Origin: Clusia tigrina
Taxonomy: Eukaryota > Arthropoda > Insecta > Diptera > Clusiidae
Assembly (NCBI GenBank): GCA_920105625.2
Contig: OV050031.1
Location: 48,277,425-48,341,424, forward strand
Length of the DNA stretch: 64,000 bases
Reading direction: 5' to 3'
Shown: positions 42,081 to 55,800 of the stretch, piece by piece
How the letters are laid out: each line of letters starts with the position of its first letter
Numbering within the stretch: position 1 is the first letter of the stretch
Notes under the pieces: generated by a model
Seen by the model: the letters and a program-made list of their open reading frames with translations, nothing else
What the model was told of the DNA's origin: nothing
The model's database searches: none
Translations under genes and position numbers: made by a program

Positions 42081-45000
42081 ATGCCACAAAGAGGTCGCGG
42101 TAATATCGGTCGGCATTCCCGACGTACAACGGACCAACGTAATTATACAGGAAGTCGTACGGAAGAGGAAAATGCTACTGCAAGGGAATCTGCTCGAATC
42201 GGAATGATTGAACATCGTGCGCGACAATTACAAGAGGCTCACGAAGCTTACAATGAGCAACAACGATTGAGAAGAAAACAAGTTCGTGCTCAGGAAATTC
42301 ATGAAGCAAGAGAACAACGTTTGGCTGCTCACCGACAACGCCAGCAACAACAACGATTGCCTAATTTGAATATCGAACATGCAGCCTTTCGATATGAGCC
42401 GGACATTGAATACGGTGCGCACGCATCAGTTCGATTTGGTTCGATGTCTGTCGTTTGCCCGCATTGCGATGCACTGAAATTTCCAAAAGAACCGGCCGGA
42501 TTGTGTTGCGCAAGCGGAAAAGAGAAATTACCAGAGTTACTTCCTCCACCAGAGCCATTGCGGTCGTTGCTTTACGGTGAATCACCAAATTCGAATCATT
42601 TTTTACAAAATTCCAAGATGTATAACGATTGTTTTCAAATGACGTCGTTTGGTGTGGAAATTGTGAATGAACATAATTACAATCCCACATTCAAGGTTAG
42701 TTCACCAACAATCTAACACTTATTATCACGCCAATAAAATACAGAAATTAACATATTTGTCTGCAACTATACAGATTCACGGGCAAATTTATCATCTTGC
42801 TGGATCGCTGTTGCCGCATCCTGATCAAGATCACAAATATCTCCACATATATTTCCTTGGAGATTCAAATGAAGTAAAGAATCGACGTTGCAAAAATTGC
42901 AACAAATGTTGCATGAACAAAACAAACTAATTCGATTATTCAAAACTTCGTTAGAAACGATGCCATCTGATGATCACAGAATCGTCATAAAAGCGGACAA
43001 GCGGCCAGCAGGCACTCATGAACGGCAATATAATGCACCGACGGCCGATGAAATATCAATGGATGTTGTTGGCGATAATTTAGAATCCCGTGATATTGTT
43101 ATTAAACGTCGAGCTGGAGATGCATTAGAGCGAATCAGTGAAACTCCTCGATCGTATGACTCACTACAATATTCGCTTATGTTCTGCCGTGGTGAAGATG
43201 GATATCACTTGAGATACAACATGATCAATCCTGCCAATGGTTAGTAAAAGAAAAACAAACACTCTTGATTGTAAGATAGTTTTTTGTTAACTTTTAGGTG
43301 TCGATACAAACAAGAAGGTCAGTGCAATGAACTTTTACGCGTATCGATTGATGATTCGCGAAGGAATTGACAACCATCTCTTGAGATATCGCCGATTATT
43401 TCAACAGTATGCAGCTGATGTGTACGTGACGATTGAGACACAACGACTAAATTTTATTCGCTTCAATCAGACCAAGCTTCGATCTGAAGAGTATATTCAC
43501 TTGCGAGATGCGGTCAATAGCGATGAAGATGTGACAAACCTTGGCCGACTCACGATTTTGCCATCAACATACATTGGCAGCCCAAGGCACATGCACGAGT
43601 ACTCGCAGGGTGCGATGACATACGTGCGGAATTATGGACGGCCGGATTTGTTTGTTACATTCACTAGCAATCCAAAATGCCCACAGATAACGGAATTATT
43701 GAATCGCGGTCAATCAGCAAGCGATCGTCACGATGTCACAGCACAAGTTTTCAAACAACAGCTACGATATCTGATGGACTTTATCGTGAAGCAACGTATA
43801 TATGGTGCTGTTAGATGCTGGATGTACTCTGTTGAGTGGCGAAAAAGAGGTTTGCCGCACGCACACATTCTTCTTTGGATGGTGGACAAGATTACACCAG
43901 ATCAAATTGATGACATCATTTCTGCGGAAATTTCTGATCCAGAGATAGATCCAGAATTATACGAAGTGGTGAAAACCAATATGGTTCATGGACCTTGCGG
44001 ACACTACACTCCCACTTCGGTTTGTATGTCTGACAATAAATGCACGAAACACTATCCACGTGCTTTTCTTTCGGAAACGCAAACTGGAAATGATGGATAT
44101 CCACTCTTTCGGCGTCGCTCATCAGACAATAATGGCAGAACATTCAGCATTCAATTTAGAGGAGTGAATATCGAAGTTGACAACACATGGATCGTACCAT
44201 ATTCGCCAATATAGTCTAAGACATTCAAAACTCATATCAATGTTGAGTATTGCACTTCTGTGAAATCGATCAAATACGTTTGCAAGTACGTCACCAAAGG
44301 AAGCGACATGGCGGTTATTGGCCTTGAACGAGATGAGATCAGCAAGTATCAAATGGGTCAATACGTGAACTGCAATGAAGCGCTTTGGAGAATATTTTCT
44401 TTTGTAATTCATGAGCGTTTTCCGACTGTTGTGCATCTCGCAGTTCATTTGGAGAATGGCCAAAGAGTGTATTTCAACCCAGAGAATGCAGTACAGCGAG
44501 CAGAAACACCACCAGCAACAACATTGACGAGTTTTTTCTCAACTTGCGCCAGTAATCCGTTTGCGAGAACATTGCTTTATTCGGAAATGCCTCGATATTA
44601 TACATGGAATGCATCGTCGAAGAAATGGTTACGCAGAAAGCAAGGCCAACCAGTAGATGGACATCCAGGTGTGTTCTCAACTAATGCATTAGGACGAATT
44701 TACACAATCCACCCGAAAAACGACGATTGCTTCTACCTCGGTTGCTATTGATTAATGTACGCAGTTCAACTTCATTTGAGTCATTGCGTAGTGTGAATGG
44801 TACGGTGTGTGCAACTTTTCGAGAAGCATGCCAGCAATTACAATTGCTGGAACATGATAATCCCTGGAATCAAACGATGGACGATGCGATAGCTACTGCG
44901 CATGCCGCTGAAGTTCGCACACTTTTCGCGATGAGCATTTCAACTCCGCGTCAATTATGGGATACATACACAAATTACATTGCCGAAGACATTTTACATC

Positions 45001-46487
45001 GTATTCGAGTGGCAACATGGAATTCAGAATTGCAAATGAACGATGACATCTACAATGAAGCATTGGTATTGATTGAAGATTTGTGTTTGCTTATGAGTGG
45101 CAAACTATTGACTGAAATTCATAGGCAAATCGTCAAATCATAGATGTACTGAATCGTGAATTGGAACGTGAGCGTGCATACGACAGAATAACTTTGGAAC
45201 AACAAGTACAAAGAAATGTTCCATTATTGAATGAGCAGCGAAAGAGTGCGTATGATGAATTGATGAAGGCTGTCAATGATGGAAACGGTGGACTATTTTT
45301 TCTTGATGCGCCCGGCGGAACTGGGAAAACGTTCCAGATATCATTGATTTTTGCATCAATACGATCTCAAAATGGCATTGCGTTGGCTCTCGCATCTACT
45401 GGGATTGCTGCAACTCTACTAGAATTTGGAAGAACGGCACATTCGGCACTGAAGCTTCCGTTAAACATGCAAATCAATGAAACACCTGTTTGCAACATTT
45501 CAAAGCAATCAGCTATGGCAGAAGTGTTGAAGAATTGTAAACTGATAGTATGTGATGAGTGCACAATGGCTCACAAACGGTCTCTAGAAGCACTTGACAG
45601 AACAATGAAAGATCTGTGGAATAATAATCGTCGCTTTAGTGGCGCAATGATACTGTTAGCAGGCAATTTTCGACAAACACTTCCTGTTATTCCGACATCA
45701 ACAGCGGCGGATGAATTGAACGAATGTCTCAAGTCATCGTATTTGTGGCGGTACGTGAAAACCATACGATTGACTATGAATATTCGAGTGTTCTTGCAAT
45801 AGGATAGCACCGCAGAAGTTTTCTCTAAAGAACTGCTAAGAACTGGAAATGGGCAATTCCGGTTGATACTTCCAGTGGTTTAATATTAATTCCACCTGCC
45901 ATTTGTCAATTCACTTCAACGAAAGCTTAAACTGGACGATTCAAAGTCAAATTCCGGGAGATTTGCGCTCATACAAATCGATCGATCGTGTTGAAAATGA
46001 AGACGAAGCCGTGAATTATCCAGTGGAATTTCTAAATTCTTTGGATTTGCCTGGCATGCCGCCGCATTATTTGCGTCTCAAAGTTGGATCTGTCATTATT
46101 ATGCTTCGCAATCTTCATGCGCCGAAACTGTGTAATGGAACCCGACTGATTGTGACGCAGCTATCGAATAATGTGATAGTTGCAAGAATTTTGAAAGGGA
46201 CTTACAAGGGGGCAGAATGCTTGATTCCACGAATTCCTTTGAGTTCCAACGATTTGCCATTTCAGTTCAAACGTATTCAGTTTCCAGTGAAACTTGCATT
46301 TGCGATGACAATCAACAGGACACAAGGACAGTCGCTGGAAGTGTGTGGCATAAATCTGGAAATGCCATGTTTTTCACACGGCCAGCTATACGTGGCGTGT
46401 TCACGAGTTGGAAAACCATCTTCTCTGTACATTTACGCACCGGAACAGGTAACAAAAAATGTTGTTTATCAAGCTGCGTTACATTGA
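42081..46487 (+). pseudogene. Helitron Rep/helicase, copy 2 (inactivated)
   Basis: Same gene as copy 1; start codon 42081, introns 42696-42774 and 43240-43297. Exon 2 carries the shortened, frame-shifted segment near 42885 shared with copies 1 and 3 (gaagtaaagaatcgacg). It keeps the longer [15 protein letters not shown] region and the NCNEALWRIFSF segment lost in copy 1. Shared lesions: TAG at 44212, a one-base loss at DDCFYL (44746 region, shared with 1, 3 and 4), AGNFRQ, TAG at 45800, the frameshift near 45850 and the shortened helicase middle. Private: a small deletion near 45127 giving HRQIVKS then stop in place of HRQAPNRQIRDV. The HUH motif [10 protein letters not shown] and Tyr pair are present. 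Confidence 0.9.
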
Positions 46488-46571
46488 AAAAAATGTAGAA
46501 AAATCGCAAAGAAATGATATTCAACACAATATAAATTCAATTTTCTTTTCTTTTCAAAACACATAATTTCA

Positions 46572-46600
46572 CGCAGGGCAACGCCTGCGGGGTCAGCTAG
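46572..46600 (+). terminator. Helitron copy 2 3' end: hairpin plus CTAG
   Basis: Same hairpin (46572-46589) and CTAG (46597-46600) as copy 1; copy 3 begins at the next base. Confidence 0.9.
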
Positions 46601-47471
46601 TCTATATATATAAAAATGAATGTTTGTTTGTTAGTGACGCTAAGGCTCGAGAACAGCTGGACCAATCTTGATGGAATTTTCAGAGGTTGTTCGTTCTGGA
46701 TCTGGGAATGTTTAGAAATAAAAAAACCTTATACTCTTCCTGAAGAAAAGTCGGAAAATTTAAAAATTCCAAAAAGGACTTTTTTCCATACAAAAGTTTT
46801 TTCCGTTCAAATTTTTTTTCTAATTGTTTCTTGCAAATCTATCGATCTCAAAACATTCGGAAAAGTCGGAAAATTCGAAAATTAGAAAAACCTAATCTCA
46901 CTTTTTGTTCTCATTTTTTTTGTATGTGCGTGGTGTTGCACGCGCACATTTAGTTTCATATTGGTGTTGTAAGCACTGACTGATACTCCAATAACTCAAC
47001 AGATGGAGCTGTAGACGCTTATTTATTTTGACAGCTGCGTATATTGTTTGTTTTTTCTGATTTGTTTATTCGAACAGTGCGGACACGGTCAATTGACTTT
47101 CTGACATTTTTCCAAATTTTAATTGATTTCTCGAGTTAAATTCATTACATTAAATTGTTAAATTGTTTACATTCACGAAATATTTGATTTTAAATCTGTG
47201 GATCATCAGTTTTTGAGTTAACTTATTGACATTTCAAACAAAAAAAGTGAGTTCATTATTTTTCGTTTGTTGGTGAATACCTAACCTCATTTCCATTGGA
47301 ATTTATTTGTGTTACTTCTTCAGCTGATTTGTAAATTATTTGAATCGTTCAATTTGGGTCGTTTGCTTTCTTTATTTCGGCTATTCAAAAGGTAAATTAT
47401 TAAAATTATTCCGTGAAAACTTTATGTGTGTTTCATACAAAGTGATCAATTACAGATTGAAATTTGTTACG

Positions 47472-50400
47472 ATGCCACAAAGAGGTCGCGGTAATATCGG
47501 TCGGCATTCCCGACGTACAACGGACCAACGTAATTATACAGGAAGTCGTACGGAAGAGGAAAATGCTACTGCAAGGGAATCTGCTCGAATCGGAATGATT
47601 GAACATCGTGCGCGACAATTACAAGAGGCTCACGAAGCTTACAATGAGCAACAACGATTGAGAAGAAAACAAGTTCGTGCTCAGGAAATTCATGAAGCAA
47701 GAGAACAACGTTTGGCTGCTCACCGACAACGCCAGCAACAACAACGATTGCCTAATTTGAATATCGAACATGCAGCCTTTCGATATGAGCCGGACATTGA
47801 ATTCGGTGCGCACGCATCAGTTCGATTTGGTTCGATGTCTGTCGTTTGCCCGCATTGCGATGCACTGAAATTTCCAAAAGAACCGGCCGGATTGTGTTGC
47901 GCAAGCGGAAAAGAGAAATTACCAGAGTTACTTCCTCCACCAGAGCCATTGCGGTCGTTGCTTTACGGTGAATCACCAAATTCGAATCATTTTTTACAAA
48001 ATTCCAAGATGTATAACGATTGTTTTCAAATGACGTCGTTTGGTGTGGAAATTGTGAATGAACATAATTACAATCCCACATTCAAGGTTAGTTCACCAAC
48101 AATCTAACACTTATTATCACGCCAATAAAATACAGAAATTAACATATTTGTCTGCAACTATACAGATTCACGGGCAAATTTATCATCTTGCTGGATCGCT
48201 GTTGCCGCATCCTGATCAAGATCACAAATATCTCCACATATATTTCCTTGGAGATTCAAATGAAGTAAAGAATCGACGTTGCAAAAATTGCAACAAATGT
48301 TGCATGAACAAAACGAACTAATTCGATTATTCAAAACTTCGTTAGAAAGGATGCCATCTGATGTTCACAGAATCGTCATAAAAGCGTACAAACGACCAGC
48401 AGGCACTCATGAACGGCAATATAATGCACCGACGGCCGATGAAATATCAATTGTTGTTGTTGGCGATAATTTAGAATCCCGTGATATTGTTATTAAACGT
48501 CGAGCTGGAGATGCATTAGAGCGAATCATTGAAACTCATCGATCGTATGACTCACTACAATATCCGCTTATGTTCTGCCGTGGTGAAGATGGATATCACT
48601 TGAGATACAACATGATCAATCCTGTCAATGGTTAGTAAAAGAAAAACAAACACTCTTGATTGTAAGTTAATTTTTTGTTAACTTTTAGGTGTCGATACAA
48701 ATAAGAAGGTCAGTGCAATGAACTTTTACGCGTATGGATTGATGATTCGCGAAGGAATTGACAACCATCTCTTGAGATATCGCCGATTATTTCAACAGTA
48801 TGCAGTGTATGTGTACGTGACGATGGAGACACAACGACAAATATTTATTCGCTTCAATCAGACCAAGCTTCGATCTGAAGAGTATATTCACTTGCGAGAT
48901 GCGGTCAATAGCGATGAAGATGTGACAAACCTTGGCCGACTCACGATTTTGCCATCAACATACATTAGCAGCCCAAGGCACATGCACGAGTACTCGCAGG
49001 ATGCGATGACATACGTGCGGAATTATGGACGGCCGGATTTGTTTGTTACATTCACTAGCAATCCAAAATGCCCACAGATAACGGAATTATTGATTCGCGG
49101 TCAATCAGCAAGCGATCGTCACGATGTCACAGCACGAGTTTTCAAACAACAGCTACGATATTTGATGGACTTTATCGTGAAGCAACGTATATATGGTGCT
49201 GTTATATGTTGGATGTACTCTGTTGAGTGGCAAAAAAGAGGTTTGCCGCACGCACACATTCTTCTTTGGATGGTGGACAAGATTACACCAGATCAAATTG
49301 ATGACATCATTTCTGCGGAAATTCCTGATCCAGAGATAGATCCAGAATTATACGAAGTGGTGAAAACCAATATGGTTCATGGACCTTGTGGACACTTCGG
49401 TTTGTATGTCTGACAATAAATGCACGAAACACTATACACGTGCTTTTCTTTCGGAAACGCAAACTGGAAATGATGGATATCCACTCTATCGGCGTCGCTC
49501 ATCAGACAATAATGGCAGAACATTCAGCATTCAATTTGGAGGAGTGAATATCGAAGTTGACAACACATGGATCGTACCATATTCGCCAATATAGTCTAAG
49601 ACATTCAAAACTCATATCAATGTTGAGTATTGCAGTTCTGTGAAATCGATCAAATACGTTTGCAAGTACGTCACCAAAGGAAGCGACATGGCGGTTATTG
49701 GCCTTGAACGAGATGAGATGAGCAAGTATCAAATGGGTCAATACGTGAACTGCAATGAAGCGCTTTGGAGAATATTTTCTTTTGTAATTCATGAGCGTTT
49801 TCCGACTGTTGTGCATCTCGCAGTTCATTTGGAGAATGGCCAAAGAGTGTATTTCAACCCAGAGAATGCAGTACAGTGAGCAGAAACACCACCAGCAACA
49901 ACATTGACGAGTTTTTTCTCAACTTGCGCCAGTAATCCGTTTGCGAGAACATTGCTTTATTCGGAAATGCCTCGATATTATACATGGAATGCATCGTCGA
50001 AGAAATGGTTACGCAGAAAGCAAGGCCAACCAGTAGATGGACATCCAGGTGTGTTCTCAACTAATGCATTAGGACGAATTTACACAATCCACCCGAAAAA
50101 CGACGATTGCTTCTACCTCGGTTGCTATTGATTAATGTACGCGGTTCAACTTCATTTGAGTCATTGCGTACTGTGAATGGTACGGTGTGTGCAACTTTTC
50201 GAGAAGCATGCCAGCAATTACAATTGCTGGAACATGATAATCACTGGAATCAAACGATGGACGATGCGATAGCTACTGCGCATGCCGCTGAAGTTCGCAC
50301 ACTTTTCGCGATGAGCATTTCGACTCCGCGTCAATTATGGGATACATACACAAATTACATTGCCGAAGACATTTTACATCGTATTCGAGTGGCAACATGG

Positions 50401-51874
50401 AATTCAGAATTGCAAATGAACGATGACATCTACAATGAAGCATTGGTATTGATTGAAGATTTGTGTTTGCTTATGAGTGGCAAACTATTGACTGAAATTC
50501 ATAGGCAAGCGCCAAATCGTCAAATCAGAGATGTACTGAATCGTGAATTGGAACGTGAGCGTGCATACGACAGAATAACTTTGGAACAACAAGTACAAAG
50601 AAATGTTCCATTATTGAATGAGCAGCGAAAGAGTGCGTATGATGAATTGATGAAGGCTGTCAATGATGGAAACGGTGGACTATTTTTTCTTGATGCGCCC
50701 GGCGGAACTGGGAAAACGTTCCAGATATCATTGATTTTTGCAACAATACGATCTCAAAATGGCATTGCGTTGGCTCTCGCATCTACTGGGATTGCTGCAA
50801 CTCTACTAGAATTTGGAAGAACGGCACATTCGGCACTGAAGCTGCCGTTAAACATGCAAATCAATGAAACACCTGTTTGCAACATTTCAAAGCAATCAGC
50901 TATGGCAGAAGTGTTGAAGAATTGTAAACTGATAGTATGTGATGAGTGCACAATGGCTCACAAACGGTCTCTAGAAGCACTTGACAGATCAATGAAAGAT
51001 CTGTGGAATAATAATCGTCGCTTTAGTGGCGCAATGATACTGTTAGCAGGCAATTTTCGACAAACACTTCCTGTTATTCCGACATCAACAGCGGCGGATG
51101 AATTGAACGAATGTCTCAAGTCATCGTATTTGTGGCGGTACGTGAAAACCATACTATTGACTATGAATATGCGAGTGTTCTTGCAATAGGATAGCACCGC
51201 AGAAGTTTTCTCTAAAGAACTGCTAAGAACTGGAAATGGGCAATTCCGGTTGATACTTCCAGTGGTTTAATATTAATTCCACCTGCCATTTGTCAATTCA
51301 CTTCAACGAAAGCTTAAACTGGACGATTCAAAGTCAAATTCCGGGAGATTTGCGCTCATACAAATCGATCGATCGTGTTGAAAATGAAGACGAAGCCGTG
51401 AATTATCCAGTGGAATTTCTAAATTCTTTGGATTTGCCTGGCATGCCGCCGCATCATTTGCGTCTCAAAGTTGGATCTGTCATTATTATGCTTCGCAATC
51501 TTCATGCGCCGAAACTGTGTAATGGAACCCGACTGATTGTGACGCAGCTATCGAATAATGTGATAGTTGCAAGAATTTTGAAAGAGACTTACAAGGGGGC
51601 AGAATGCTTGATTCCACGAATTCCTTTGAGTTCCAACGATTTGCCATTTCAGTTCAAACGTATTCAGTTTCCAGTGAAACTTGCATTTGCGATGACAATC
51701 AACAGGACACAAGGACAGTCGCTGGAAGTGTGTGGCATAAATCTGGAAATGCCATGTTTTTCACACGGCCAGCTATACGTGGCGTGTTCACGAGTTGGAA
51801 AACCATCTTCTCTGTACATTTACGCACCGGAACAGGTAACAAAAAATGTTGTTTATCAAGCTGCGTTACATTGA
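47472..51874 (+). pseudogene. Helitron Rep/helicase, copy 3 (inactivated, chimeric)
   Basis: Start 47472; introns 48087-48165 and 48631-48688. Exon 1 has the undamaged FLQNSKMYNDC of copies 1-2, and exon 2 has their deletion. From SLERMPSDVH on it reads like copies 4-5 ([34 protein letters not shown] then stop, where a short deletion removes the YTPTS part). It shares with copy 4 a TGA in the VQ-stop position at 49876-49878. Shared with all copies: TAG at 49592, AGNFRQ, TAG at 51187 and the helicase middle loss. A private substitution gives KAYKRPAG in place of KADKRPAG. Confidence 0.9.
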
Positions 51875-51958
51875 AAAAAATGTAGAAAAATCGCAAAGAA
51901 ATGATTTTCAACACAATATAAATTCAATTTTCTTTTCTTTTCAAAACACATAATTTCA

Positions 51959-51987
51959 CGCAGGGCAACGCCTGCGGGGTCAGCTAG
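51959..51987 (+). terminator. Helitron copy 3 3' end: hairpin plus CTAG
   Basis: Hairpin 51959-51976 and CTAG 51984-51987; copy 4 begins at 51988. Confidence 0.9.
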
Positions 51988-52858
51988 TCTATATATATAA
52001 AAATGAATGTTTGTTTGTTAGTGACGCTAAGGCTCGAGAACAGCTGGACCAATCTTGATGGAATTTTCAGAGGTTGTTCGTTCTGGATCTGGGAATGTTT
52101 AGAAATAAAAAAACCTTATACTCTTCCTGAAGAAAAGTCGGAAAATTTAAAAATTCTAAAAAGGACTTTTTTCCATACAAAAGTTTTTTCCCTTCAAATT
52201 TTTTTTCTAATTGTTTCTTGCAAATCTATCGATCTCAAAACATTCGGAAAAGTCGGAAAATTCGAAAATTAGAAAAACCTAATCTCACTTTTTGTTCTCA
52301 TTTTTTTTGTATGTGCGTGGTGTTGCACGCGCACATTTAGTTTCATATTGGTGTTGTAAGCACTGACTGATACTCCAATAACTCAACAGATGGAGCTGTA
52401 GACGCTTATTTATTTTGACAGCTGCGTATATTGTTTGTTTTTTCTGATTTGTTTATTCGAACAGTGCGGACACGGTCAATTGACTTTCTGACATTTTTCC
52501 AAATTTTAATTGATTTCTCGAGTTAAATTCATTACATTAAATTGTTAAATTGTTTACATTCACGAAATATTTGATTTTAAATCTGTGGATCATCAGTTTT
52601 TGAGTTAACTTATTGACATTTCAAACAAAAAAAGTGAGTTCATTATTTTTCGTTTGTTGGTGAATACCTAACCTCATTTCCATTGGAATTTATTTGTGTT
52701 ACTTCTTCAGCTGATTTGTAAATTATTTGAATCGTTCAATTTCGGTCGTTTGCTTTCTTTATTTCGGCTATTCAAAAGGTAAATTATTAAAATTATTCCG
52801 TGAAAACTTTATGTGTGTTTCATACAAAGTGATCAATTACAGATTGAAATTTGTTACG

Positions 52859-55800
52859 ATGCCACAAAGAGGTCGCGGTAATATCGGTCGGCATTCCCGA
52901 CGTACAACGGACCAACGTAATTATACAGGAAGTCGTACGGAAGAGGAAAATGCTACTGCAAGGGAATCTGCTCGAATCGGAATGATTGAACATCGTGCGC
53001 GACAATTACAAGAGGCTCACGAAGCTTACAATGAGCAACAACGATTGAGAAGAAAACAAGTTCGTGCTCAGGAAATTCATGAAGCAAGAGAACAACGTTT
53101 GGCTGCTCACCGACAACGCCAGCAACAACAACGATTGCCTAATTTGAATATCGAACATGCAGCCTTTCGATATGAGCCGGACATTGAATACGGTGCGCAC
53201 GCATCAGTTCGATTTGGTTCGATGTCTGTCGTTTGCCCGCATTGCGATGCACTGAAATTTCCAAAAGAACCGGCCGGATTGTGTTGCGCAAGCGGAAAAG
53301 TGAAATTACCAGAGTTACTTCCTCCACCAGAGCCATTGCGGTCGTTGCTTTACGGTGAATCACCAAATTCGAATCATTTTTAACAAGATTCCAAGATGTA
53401 TAACGATTGTTTTCAAAAGACGTCGTTTGGTGTGGAAATTGTGAATGAACATAATTACAAAACCACATTCAAGGTTAGTTCACCAACAATCTAACACTTA
53501 TTATCTCGCCAATAAAATACAGAAATTAACATATTTGTCTGCAACTATACAGATTCACGGGCAAATTTATCATCTTGCTGGATCGCTGTTGCCGCATCCT
53601 GATCAAGATCACAAATATCTCCAAATATATTTCCTTGGAGATTCAAATGAGGAAGTGAATCGACGTTGTGCAATTTTCAATGCGACGAAAAGAGAAATTG
53701 TGCAGCAATTGCAAGAAATGTTGCATGAACACAATGAACTAATTCGATTATTCAAAACTTCGTTAGAAAGGATGCCATCTGATGTTCACAGAATCGTCAT
53801 AAAAGCGGACAAACGACCAGCAGGCACTCATGAACGGCAATATAATGCACCGACGGCCGATGAAATATCAATTGTTGTTGTTGGCGATAATTTAGAATCC
53901 CGTGATATTGTTATTAAACGTCGAGCTGGAGATGCATTAGAGCGAATCATTGAAACTCATCGATCGTATGACTCACTACAATATCCGCTTATGTTCTGCC
54001 GTGGTGAAGATGGATATCACTTGAGATACAACATGATCAATCCTGTCAATGGTTAGTAAAAGAAAAACAAACACTCTTGATTGTAAGTTAATTTTTTGTT
54101 AACTTTTAGGTGTCGATACAAATAAGAAGGTCAGTGCAATGAACTTTTACGCGTATGGATTGATGATTCGCGAAGGAATTGACAACCATCTCTTGAGATA
54201 TCGCCGATTATTTCAACAGTATGCAGTGTATGTGTACGTGACGATGGAGACACAACGACAAATATTTATTCGCTTCAATCAGACCAAGCTTCGATCTGAA
54301 GAGTATATTCACTTGCGAGATGCGGTCAATAGCGATGAAGATGTGACAAACCTTGGCCGACTCACGATTTTGCCATCAACATACATTAGCAGCCCAAGGC
54401 ACATGCACGAGTACTCGCAGGATGCGATGACATACGTGCGGAATTATGGACGGCCGGATTTGTTTGTTACATTCACTAGCAATCCAAAATGCCCACAGAT
54501 AACGGAATTATTGATTCGCGGTCAATCAGCAAGCGATCGTCACGATGTCACAGCACGAGTTTTCAAACAACAGCTACGATATTTGATGGACTTTATCGTG
54601 AAGCAACGTATATATGGTGCTGTTATATGTTGGATGTACTCTGTTGAGTGGCAAAAAAGAGGTTTGCCGCACGCACACATTCTTCTTTGGATGGTGGACA
54701 AGATTACACCAGATCAAATTGATGACATCATTTCTGCGGAAATTCCTGATCCAGAGATAGATCCAGAATTATACGAAGTGGTGAAAACCAATATGGTTCA
54801 TGGACCTTGTGGACACTTCGGTTTGTATGTCTGACAATAAATGCACGAAACACTATACACGTGCTTTTCTTTCGGAAACGCAAACTGGAAATGATGGATA
54901 TCCACTCTATCGGCGTCGCTCATCAGACAATAATGGCAGAACATTCAGCATTCAATTTGGAGGAGTGAATATCGAAGTTGACAACACATGGATCGTACCA
55001 TATTCGCCAATATAGTCTAAGACATTCAAAACTCATATCAATGTTGAGTATTGCAGTTCTGTGAAATCGATCAAATACGTTTGCAAGTACGTCACCAAAG
55101 GAAGCGACATGGCGGTTATTGGCCTTGAACGAGATGAGATGAGCAAGTATCAAATGGGTCAATACGTGAACTGCAATGAAGCGCTTTGGAGAATATTTTC
55201 TTTTGTAATTCATGAGCGTTTTCCGACTGTTGTGCATCTCGCAGTTCATTTGGAGAATGGCCAAAGAGTGTATTTCAACCCAGAGAATGCAGTACAGTGA
55301 GCAGAAACACCACCAGCAACAACATTGACGAGTTTTTTCTCAACTTGCGCCAGTAATCCGTTTGCGAGAACATTGCTTTATTCGGAAATGCCTCGATATT
55401 ATACATGGAATGCATCGTCGAAGAAATGGTTACGCAGAAAGCAAGGCCAACCAGTAGATGGACATCCAGGTGTGTTCTCAACTAATGCATTAGGACGAAT
55501 TTACACAATCCACCCGAAAAACGACGATTGCTTCTACCTCGGTTGCTATTGATTAATGTACGCGGTTCAACTTCATTTGAGTCATTGCGTACTGTGAATG
55601 GTACGGTGTGTGCAACTTTTCGAGAAGCATGCCAGCAATTACAATTGCTGGAACATGATAATCACTGGAATCAAACGATGGACGATGCGATAGCTACTGC
55701 GCATGCCGCTGAAGTTCGCACACTTTTCGCGATGAGCATTTCGACTCCGCGTCAATTATGGGATACATACACAAATTACATTGCCGAAGACATTTTACAT

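Larger units (their letters stand above)
41210..46600 (+). mobile_element. Helitron copy 2 (5391 bp)
   Basis: Starts TCTATATATATAAAAATG directly after copy 1 CTAG and ends in CTAG at 46597-46600, so both Helitron termini are exact. The first 870 bases are non-coding and nearly identical between copies. Confidence 0.95.
46601..51987 (+). mobile_element. Helitron copy 3 (5387 bp), chimeric
   Basis: Exact TC and CTAG ends. The 5' part, through the exon 2 deletion, matches copies 1-2. From about 48348 onward the variants are those of copies 4 and 5. Confidence 0.95.
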
